This document shows positions 18,112 to 24,599 of a DNA stretch of 64,000 nucleotides, piece after piece. Under the pieces are notes generated by a model. The model was given only the letters and a program-made list of their open reading frames with translations. It ran no database searches and was not told where the DNA came from. Origin of the DNA: Lachnospiraceae bacterium (lineage in GTDB: Bacteria; Bacillota; Clostridia; Lachnospirales; Lachnospiraceae); the NCBI GenBank assembly GCA_017427685.1, contig JAFRSH010000006.1, positions 62,001 through 126,000 of the forward strand. Direction: 5' to 3'. A program made the translations under genes and the position numbers. Positions within the stretch are counted from its first letter, which is position 1; every line of letters starts with the position of its first letter.

Positions 18112-19863
18112 TTATTTTTTCTTGACAGGCTGCCATATCCTGGGTGTGGGATGTACAGTCTCGTGCGGAGCGGGCGTCGATCTGAGTCTCTGCCTGTTTC
18201 CTCTCTTATCGGTGCCTTCAATATCATACTTCTGCGCCTTTGATTCCATACTCTTTTGAGATGCAGACTCTCTTCCCTTGTGCGCCTCCATAGTCCTGAC
18301 GGGTTTTCCGTCAAAGCCGTACACTTCCGCTTCGTCCTCCATGTCCTTGCGGGACACGGACTGCATTCCCTTGTATGTTTCCATGGTTCTCACGGGAGTG
18401 CCGCCAAATGTCGATGTGTCCGCAAATTCATATTTCTCGGACATGTCTGCTTTTTTAACCTCATCACTGTTCGTAGCAGCTCTTAAAGTCTCGGTGTTTG
18501 CTACCCTGTTTTCGCTGCCCGTATCCTTAACCCACTTGTATTCTTCAGCTTTGTTTTTCATCTTGGTCAACGATACAGATTCTCGTCCCATATGACTTTC
18601 CATGGTTCTCACAGGCTTTTTATCAAAATTATACGAAACAGCTTCCTGCTCCATCTCGGCTCTTCTGTACTCGGCATCGTTATAACGGGCATTTCCTTCA
18701 ACCCCTCCGTCTGACAAAGCGCCACCGGATCCTTTATCTTCTCTGTGGGTAATACCCTTTTTAAACTCGTATTTGTTGGCTTCGTTTGCCGCCTGTTCCA
18801 TCTGCTCTTTTGTTAATTCGGTGATCCCACGCTCTTCCTGCATCGACCTGACAGGAGCAGGGGCATCATCAAACTCAAACAGCTCATTATAGTCCTCTCC
18901 TTCTGTGTTGCTTTTTACACCGAGAGTTTTCTCCATGGTTCTGACAGGTTTGGGTTCTTCTTCAAATACAAATGCATCACGGAAATCGGCATCATCCATT
19001 TCGCTTTTTCTGTATTCTTCGATATTATAACGTGCCCTTCCTTCGATAGCACCTGCAGGCAGCGTATCCGTGTCTTTTTCTTTGTCCTGCCTGAAAGAGA
19101 TTCCTTTCTTGAACGCGTACTTATTGTTCTTTTTGGCAAGCGCTATCATATCATCAAGAGACTTTTCTTTTCTCTTCTTTTGCTCGAACATGGATCTTAC
19201 GCCGACCGTGTCTCCATCAAACTCAAAGAGATCATAATACTCGGTCACTTTTTTCATGTTATCTCTGCGCACTTCATGTGTGTTGTAGATAGCATTGTCG
19301 GGCTTGTCTTTCTTCTTGAACTGATTGTTTTCTTCAAGCTCGATATCTCCCCATGCATCGATGACCAGAAGCTCTCTGTACGCGATCGTAACGTTCTCGG
19401 TGAGGAGTCCGCTTTTTTCGGCATCAAGTCTGCCGTACTCTTTGCTGATAACCGTACACCCGGTGAAAGTATAAGTTCTTTCAACCACATCAAATCTGTT
19501 TCCGAAACGGCTCACAAACAGAAGCACCGGAAGGACAAGCTCCGCTCCAAGAGGAAGCGGATCAAGTATATCGGTACCGACATAACGTTCTACCGTGAAG
19601 GTAAACGGTTTTGTAACCTGCTTTCTCTTCATATGGACATAGTCATTAAGTCCGCCTTCTTTTATATACTCAAATTCATTCTCCTTGGTAAAAGCACTCA
19701 CGGATTTGCACGGAACATCCATGATTCCCTCAACGCGGAGCATGAAATTAAAGTTTACGAGCGGATTGAGCCCGATATTGGAAACAAAGTTATTCCCACT
19801 GCCTTTTGCATTGGATGAATAACCTTTTCTTTTGCTCGCCTGGAACGTGTAATCTTCTGCCAT
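18112..19863 (-). CDS. Tube-like (gp19 fold) protein with long repetitive C-terminal tail
   Basis: This 583-residue protein has an N-terminal tube-like domain (about 30-172) resembling the gp19/Hcp-type family: NPLVNFNFMLRVEG, a central THR-rich strand region, and LLTENVTIAYRELLVID, similar to the end of the normal tube gene. Residues 215-545 form a hydrophilic tail with six copies of a VR[ST]M motif (at 222, 307, 338, 418, 491, 522), most preceded by a short acidic or glycine-containing PV element. Two of the longer units share NKY-x-FKKGI and RARYN/NARYN segments. The end (PHETVHPTPRIWQPVKKK) is basic and Pro-rich. A normal tube gene also exists, so this is a specialised paralogue, perhaps the first or last ring, or a ruler. 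Confidence 0.8.
   Translation of the reverse strand: MAEDYTFQASKRKGYSSNAKGSGNNFVSNIGLNPLVNFNFMLRVEGIMDVPCKSVSAFTKENEFEYIKEGGLNDYVHMKRKQVTKPFTFTVERYVGTDILDPLPLGAELVLPVLLFVSRFGNRFDVVERTYTFTGCTVISKEYGRLDAEKSGLLTENVTIAYRELLVIDAWGDIELEENNQFKKKDKPDNAIYNTHEVRRDNMKKVTEYYDLFEFDGDTVGVRSMFEQKKRKEKSLDDMIALAKKNNKYAFKKGISFRQDKEKDTDTLPAGAIEGRARYNIEEYRKSEMDDADFRDAFVFEEEPKPVRTMEKTLGVKSNTEGEDYNELFEFDDAPAPVRSMQEERGITELTKEQMEQAANEANKYEFKKGITHREDKGSGGALSDGGVEGNARYNDAEYRRAEMEQEAVSYNFDKKPVRTMESHMGRESVSLTKMKNKAEEYKWVKDTGSENRVANTETLRAATNSDEVKKADMSEKYEFADTSTFGGTPVRTMETYKGMQSVSRKDMEDEAEVYGFDGKPVRTMEAHKGRESASQKSMESKAQKYDIEGTDKRGNRQRLRSTPAPHETVHPTPRIWQPVKKK
18228..19215 (-). repeat. Coding repeats of the tube paralogue tail (VR[ST]M units)
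   Basis: Six degenerate protein-level repeats, spaced 31 to 85 residues apart, encode a motif of the form PVRTME followed by a charged helix ending in Tyr-x-Phe. Two long units (residues 247-290 and 363-405) are clear duplicates of each other. DNA-level identity is limited, so the array is old and has diverged. Confidence 0.75.
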
Positions 19864-19911
19864 CCGGAAATCTCCTGTTTGCCGGGCACTGCGAAAAAGC
19901 GCCGGTCTGCA

Positions 19912-20163
19912 TTATCTAAAATCTACGATACTCTTTTCTTTGCCTGCTTTTTCTGAGGGATTAAGACTCTTGTTTATCGCCGATATCTCATTGCACCATC
20001 TGCGGCGGCTCATATGATCGAGCGCCATCACCTCATCGTTGCTCCAATGGAAATAATACGAGATAAAGGACATCTCCCTGTAAAGCTCATCCTTGGGATA
20101 GAGCTTTATCCCTCCCTTGTAAAATTTACGGGCACCTCGAATGTTTTGCCGCAATCGGGGCAA
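19912..20163 (-). CDS. DUF6760-like small CIS protein
   Basis: This frame of up to 83 residues contains LYPKDELYREMSFISYYFHW, then EVMALDHMSRRRWCNEISAIN. That pattern matches the DUF6760 proteins found in eCIS loci next to the tail assembly chaperone. The frame overlaps the end of the upstream chaperone gene by 58 bases. The true start may be later: an AGGGAGG site lies just before the LYPKD segment, but no standard start codon follows at good spacing, so an unusual ATA start is possible. In phage tails a frameshifted pair often occurs at this place, so coupling with the upstream gene is plausible. Confidence 0.7.
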   Translation of the reverse strand: MPRLRQNIRGARKFYKGGIKLYPKDELYREMSFISYYFHWSNDEVMALDHMSRRRWCNEISAINKSLNPSEKAGKEKSIVDFR

Positions 20164-20468
20164 ACAGCCGTCATCACCGGCAGCTCCACATCATTGATCC
20201 TCTGGTACATGTCCTGAAGGAACGCAAGATCTGCCGTGAACAGCCTTTCGATCAGTGTTGAAGACACCGAAGTAACACCTTCTATCTCGGTCACTACCTT
20301 TCCGAGGATCGCGATCGTAAGGTAAGAAGGATTCGCAAGGACTCTGGGGTCCCTTGTAGCATTTATCTCATCGCCTGCAGTTGCAAGCCGCATTTTGCCG
20401 AATTTATGTACTTCTCCCGCATTATCGATGTACCCCTTGGGAAGTTCAAAATCATATACTGTCTGCAT
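20106..20468 (-). CDS. Putative tail assembly chaperone-like CIS protein
   Basis: This 120-residue protein contains KMRLATAGDEINATRDPRV and ends with CPDCGKTFEVPVNF, a CxxC knuckle-like motif. Proteins of this pattern occur between tube and DUF6760-like genes in eCIS loci and resemble phage tail assembly proteins. It lies 99 bases after the tube gene, and its end overlaps the DUF6760-like frame. Assembly function is inferred from position and pattern. Only one CxxC pair is seen, so zinc binding would need a second ligand pair or dimer. Confidence 0.68.
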   Translation of the reverse strand: MQTVYDFELPKGYIDNAGEVHKFGKMRLATAGDEINATRDPRVLANPSYLTIAILGKVVTEIEGVTSVSSTLIERLFTADLAFLQDMYQRINDVELPVMTAVCPDCGKTFEVPVNFTREG

Positions 20469-20567
20469 AAAACCATATCTCCCTTCTACACCGCCTCAAG
20501 GGAGCCACTCTGCGACTCCCCTGAAAGCTGATGTATAAAACTTTGTCTTTGTTTCTCAAAACCCGCA

Positions 20568-21071
20568 TTAGTTGGGGATTACAAGCTCCTCATATGCAAG
20601 CTCAACCGACTCAATAGCTACTTCACTTGTTGAAGCATTGAGATCGGGACCGGTGTACTTAGCTACCCAAGCATTGGTGAGAAGCCAAACTCTGGTACCG
20701 GTTACGGAATCAACCTTGGTATTGGGTGCTCCGCCGTTGATATCGATAAGCTCGATCTGAACTTCGTTCCTGGGCATCTGGCCTCTGACTTCGGATACAC
20801 ACTCCTGGATCCATGTCTTGAACGCGCTGTCAAGAGTGTAACCGAACTTAAGGGTAATGTTGCCATGCTTAACGAGGCCGGGGATTTTCACGGGAGCAAG
20901 GCTGTGAGCATTGCCCTGACGGAACTCGATAACATCTACAGATGCCTCGATACCGGTTACCTCGCTGAATGCTGCAGTTCCCTGTATCTGATTAACAGAT
21001 ACGAGGAAGTTCATTTTAGTCAACGGGTAATAGAGTCCGTCTCCATTATCGTAAGTTGTTGCCTGTGCCAT
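20568..21071 (-). CDS. Inner tube protein (gp19-like, Afp1/Afp5-type)
   Basis: This 167-residue protein fits the T4 gp19-like tube family in length and pattern: PLTKMNFLVSVNQIQGTAAF and SEVTGIEASVDVIEFRQG at the start, VKHGNITLKFGYTLD in the middle, and EVAIESVELAYEELVI at the end. It should stack as hexameric rings to form the channel inside the sheath. It directly follows the sheath gene by 20 bases, the usual order. Only this one plain tube gene is present, plus the repeat-tail paralogue at 18112-19863. Confidence 0.92.
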   Translation of the reverse strand: MAQATTYDNGDGLYYPLTKMNFLVSVNQIQGTAAFSEVTGIEASVDVIEFRQGNAHSLAPVKIPGLVKHGNITLKFGYTLDSAFKTWIQECVSEVRGQMPRNEVQIELIDINGGAPNTKVDSVTGTRVWLLTNAWVAKYTGPDLNASTSEVAIESVELAYEELVIPN

Positions 21072-21091
21072 AATTATGCTCTCCTTTCAAA

Positions 21092-22780
21092 TCATTCTTC
21101 GCCGCCGGCTTCAGCCGTATGCTGGGTTACTCTGAAGATCACAAATTCCGCAGGTTTGGAAGGTGCGATTCCGACGTTGCAAATAAGTCTGCCGTTGTTA
21201 ATATCATCTCTTGTCATTGTATTAGGGCCGATATCAACAAAGAATGCCTCTGAAGGTGACCCACCGGCAAGCATGCCGTTTCTCCACATGGTTGTAAGGA
21301 ACGATGAGATCGTTACGCTTACTCTGTTCCAGAGAGTTGTATCATTGGGCTCGAATACAACCCAGTTGGTGTTGTTCTTGATGCTCTCTTCAACGTAGAT
21401 AAAGAGACGTCTCACGTTGACATACTTAAATGCCGAATTGGAGCTTGCTGTTCTTGCGCCCCAAACACGGATTCCCTGTCCGGGAAGAATGCGGATGAGG
21501 TTGATACCTTCGGGATTGAGGATATCCTGCTCAGCCTGGGTGTAATTAACTTTAAGACCTGTACAAGCAACTGTCTCATTAGCGGGAGCCTTATGAACAC
21601 CGCGCTCGATATCTGTTCTGGAGTAAACGCCCATGATCGCACCCGACGGAGGGATGAATCCTGCCTTGTTGGATGAACGGTCAAACATCTGGATCCAGGG
21701 ATGATACATTGCAGCGTATGTTGAATCGATAAGGCCTCTGTACTCGATAAGATCCTTGGTCTTTGTAAGATCCTTGGGCATATCAAGAACTGCGAATCTG
21801 CTCTTGAGTCTCTCGCAGTGAGCAACGAGCTCAACAACAACCTCGGGCATCGTGATTCCGGGAACTGCCATCATGCTGACGATGGAATTCTCAACAAAGG
21901 ACTTGATACCTGTACGCTTTGTGGGGCCGTCGTCCTGTCCGATAAAGGTCTGAGGACCAACCTTTGCGATAGATCCGTCACTGCCTCCGGCAAGAGTGAT
22001 GATGCCGGGCTCGTCCTTGCCGAAGATCTCAGCGATGGGATTCTCGGTCTTAGGAGCATCGAGGGAGAGCTTTACAAGATCGCTCTTTTCGAACTTCGAT
22101 GCGATAAAGTTAGGAGAAGCGGGGTTGAAATTAAATCCTGCATAGCTCTCAACTTCATCGTTATATCTTACCTGAGCCTCATACTCTACGAGGCAGAGGA
22201 AAGTCTTGGGGATGATATCCGTATCAACGATATTTGCTTTGAAGGGCTTTGCGAAAGTGATAAGACCGTCTGTAACTGATGTGATCTTATTGTACTCGCC
22301 TTCACATACAACCACGTCGCCTTCCTTGAAGCCGTCGGAGTTCTTTGCTGTGTAAACATCGCCGTTCTTTGCAACGATCTGGAGCTTTCTCTTTGCGAAC
22401 GAAGAGATCTGGAACTGGATCTTGTTGCCCCACTTACCTTCGTTGGCAGCGGTAAGAGTAAGGATACCCTTCTTTACGGTAGCGCACTTAGCGTCATCGG
22501 GTACTACTCTGGCAACATAGCATCTTGTTCCTCCGTTAAGGAAAAACTGCTCTACGCTGTTGGCAAGATATCTGTACTCTCCGAACATGAATTCGGAAAG
22601 GAAACCACCGAACTGCTTTGCAAAGCTTGCGAAATTTGTCACAAGCGTAGGAGCACCTACAACCGGTCCTCTCTCGGCAAGGCCGACGAAACCCGCGGTA
22701 CTCGTACCAACGCCTTCAATGGAGCGCGGTGAATTGTCATACTCTTCTACATAAACACCGGGTGATAAATATTCTCCCAT
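21092..22780 (-). CDS. Contractile tail sheath protein (Afp2/3/4-type)
   Basis: At 562 residues this is the sheath. The N-terminus EYLSPGVYVEEYDNSPRSI is the family signature, followed by TAGFVGLAERGPVVGAPTLV. Domain III ends with NTNWVVFEPNDTTLWNRV and the C-terminal arm AEFVIFRVTQHTAE, which forms strand-exchange with neighbouring subunits. Only one sheath gene is present, whereas Afp and PVC carry two or three. Contraction of this protein drives the tube and spike into the target. It lies between the PAAR-like and tube genes. Confidence 0.95.
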   Translation of the reverse strand: MGEYLSPGVYVEEYDNSPRSIEGVGTSTAGFVGLAERGPVVGAPTLVTNFASFAKQFGGFLSEFMFGEYRYLANSVEQFFLNGGTRCYVARVVPDDAKCATVKKGILTLTAANEGKWGNKIQFQISSFAKRKLQIVAKNGDVYTAKNSDGFKEGDVVVCEGEYNKITSVTDGLITFAKPFKANIVDTDIIPKTFLCLVEYEAQVRYNDEVESYAGFNFNPASPNFIASKFEKSDLVKLSLDAPKTENPIAEIFGKDEPGIITLAGGSDGSIAKVGPQTFIGQDDGPTKRTGIKSFVENSIVSMMAVPGITMPEVVVELVAHCERLKSRFAVLDMPKDLTKTKDLIEYRGLIDSTYAAMYHPWIQMFDRSSNKAGFIPPSGAIMGVYSRTDIERGVHKAPANETVACTGLKVNYTQAEQDILNPEGINLIRILPGQGIRVWGARTASSNSAFKYVNVRRLFIYVEESIKNNTNWVVFEPNDTTLWNRVSVTISSFLTTMWRNGMLAGGSPSEAFFVDIGPNTMTRDDINNGRLICNVGIAPSKPAEFVIFRVTQHTAEAGGEE

Positions 22781-22796
22781 TTTTTATGTTCTCCTT

Positions 22797-23183
22797 TCAA
22801 GAATTAAGTTTTGTCTGTCCGGGCGCGGCTATCGTTATCGTGCCTCCGTACCCGCACGTTAGCTGGCAGCTCTGTGTAAGAACCGGGCTTCCACCTATAA
22901 TTACGTTTGACTTTTCCGATGTCCACGGTCCGGAGATCATCGGAGTGCACGTAGATGGAGTAAGGACCCCCAGCGCCGCGGAAGTAGCCGCAGCAACCGC
23001 AGGATTACTCATGCTCGTGCATGCCGGAAACGGTGCGATGTTTGTTCCGGGCTGACAGTCCATCATAGTAAGGACGATTCCTCCCCCTGTCGTGACGTTT
23101 GTCTTTGACCCTGAAACAATGGTTGACGGGCCCAAAGCACATGGGCATGTGATTGATGCTCCCGACATTACAACTGTTCCCAT
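22797..23183 (-). CDS. PAAR-like tip protein (DUF4280)
   Basis: This 128-residue protein matches the DUF4280 PAAR-like pattern: MSGASITCPCALGPS at the start, NIAPFPACTSMSNPAVAAAT then LGVLTPSTCTP in the middle, and ITIAAPGQT at the end. It has seven cysteines (13, 15, 43, 55, 79, 106, 110), which may bind metal at the apex as PAAR histidine/cysteine sites do. It should form the sharp tip on the gpV spike. In Afp-type loci the tip gene (Afp10) is near the baseplate genes; here it is beside the sheath. No toxin domain is fused. Confidence 0.85.
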   Translation of the reverse strand: MGTVVMSGASITCPCALGPSTIVSGSKTNVTTGGGIVLTMMDCQPGTNIAPFPACTSMSNPAVAAATSAALGVLTPSTCTPMISGPWTSEKSNVIIGGSPVLTQSCQLTCGYGGTITIAAPGQTKLNS

Positions 23184-23184
23184 A

Positions 23185-23952
23185 TCAGCCTGTTTTCACC
23201 TCCGTTTCCTCACTGTCATCTCTGACGAAAGCTTTTCCCGGATCAAGGGGATCCTTTCCCGGTTCGTGCATCTCGAGGATCTGGAAAAACTCCTTACCCT
23301 CTACCTCGTACCGGACCAGTACCTCAATCCTGTCGGCATCGTCCCGTACTTTAAGGCAGTAACCCCCGTCTGCGCGAACATCGCCCTCGATGATCCTTTC
23401 GACGGGATCATTGCAGGCCGGGATCCGTTTTAACGGAACAGCCGGTTTTACGGTCTCGATACCGTCCTCGTCATTCAGAAGTATCGGTTCAAAGAACTTC
23501 TTTTCCGAATCGAGGATGCCGTACACATGGTACGACAGCACAAGCTTGTGCGGATTGAACAGTGTGACAACATTTTTCTTGGCATCGTAGCTGTTGACAA
23601 AGCAGCCCGGCGTGACCAGTCTTACCGCACACAGTGAGGTTATCCCTTTAAGGTTTCCCTCGAGAGAGAGTGCATTTTTCGGCAACAGCCAGACAATCAG
23701 TTCAGGCATTCTCTCATCAAGTGCGCCGTAGTCGACAAGGATCTTTTTTGCTTCATATCCGTAGACATTCACCGAAAGCTCAAAATTCTCCCGACCGCCG
23801 TTTATCAGGAACAGAACCCCGCCACCCTTTTCCATCATACGAAAAACTTTTCCGTCTCTGGCAAACGACCGGTTTCTTTCATCGACAGGCTTGCCCGTTG
23901 ATGCATCAATAAGTCTGACCACAAGATCAAGCTTATGATTAATGATCGCCAT
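23185..23952 (-). CDS. Unknown CIS-locus protein with a beta-rich N-terminal domain
   Basis: This 255-residue protein overlaps the DUF4255 stop by 14 bases and ends one base before the tip gene begins, so it is clearly part of the operon. The first 90 residues (KLDLVVRLIDASTGKPVDER, then FELSVNVYGYEAKK) look like a carboxypeptidase-regulatory or Ig-like beta sandwich. The remainder includes a strand-rich part with LVRYEVEGKEFFQILEMHEPG. No signal peptide, membrane segment or enzymatic motif is seen. It may decorate the particle or assist cap or tip loading; this is inferred from position alone. Confidence 0.65.
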   Translation of the reverse strand: MAIINHKLDLVVRLIDASTGKPVDERNRSFARDGKVFRMMEKGGGVLFLINGGRENFELSVNVYGYEAKKILVDYGALDERMPELIVWLLPKNALSLEGNLKGITSLCAVRLVTPGCFVNSYDAKKNVVTLFNPHKLVLSYHVYGILDSEKKFFEPILLNDEDGIETVKPAVPLKRIPACNDPVERIIEGDVRADGGYCLKVRDDADRIEVLVRYEVEGKEFFQILEMHEPGKDPLDPGKAFVRDDSEETEVKTG

Positions 23953-24550
23953 TTATCAGCATCTCCCTCCTTTCCTGTTGCGTCTGCAGGTTGAAGGTTG
24001 CATCCGTTACAACCGGTGTGTTGATCATGATCTCGCTGCTGAGGAATACCGGGGCAACCTTGTAAAAGAGGCTGACCTGATATGGCTTGTTGATAGCGGA
24101 CCATACTCTTACCTTTTCCTCAAGTGAAATCTTCGATTGAGAAAACACTATCGGGGGCTCGGGTATATCAAGCCACGGCTGTAACTCGGTAGGAAGCACC
24201 GAAGCATTGTCATTTACTATCTGTGCAACCCTTCCTACGATCTTTTGTATATCCGGTGCCTCAAGTCCCATCTGGGTAGCACCGTTCACAAAAACCATAT
24301 ATTCAAGAGTATATGGTTTGGGGGGCTTAACAAGTTGCACCCTGCCACGCCTTACAAGGTCGGGCCTGGTGACATCGGAGGCTTCCTTTATGTCATAAAG
24401 GTAGACTCCGAGGAGGTAGTCAACGTCCTGTGACGAGGGCGATGAAACCTGGATGTTTCCTGCCGAAGGGATCGGCTCCGGACACATCTTTTCTCTGAAT
24501 ATCTTGCAGAGATAATTACTGACATCCGCAATGATCGAATAATCTGCCAT
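23939..24550 (-). CDS. DUF4255 / Pvc16-type tail terminator
   Basis: This 203-residue protein fits the Pvc16 N-terminal (DUF4255) family: an N-terminal ADYSIIADVSNYLCKIF, VDYLLGVYLYDIKE, then LEYMVFVNGATQM and a C-terminal SLFYKVAPVFL. In Afp and PVC this protein caps the distal end of tube and sheath (Afp16/Pvc16). It begins the structural gene run, 49 bases after the 899-residue membrane gene. Confidence 0.88.
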   Translation of the reverse strand: MADYSIIADVSNYLCKIFREKMCPEPIPSAGNIQVSSPSSQDVDYLLGVYLYDIKEASDVTRPDLVRRGRVQLVKPPKPYTLEYMVFVNGATQMGLEAPDIQKIVGRVAQIVNDNASVLPTELQPWLDIPEPPIVFSQSKISLEEKVRVWSAINKPYQVSLFYKVAPVFLSSEIMINTPVVTDATFNLQTQQERREMLINGDH

Positions 24551-24599
24551 AATGATTGCTCCTCACACAAAACTTACAATTATTTAAGATCCGATGATC

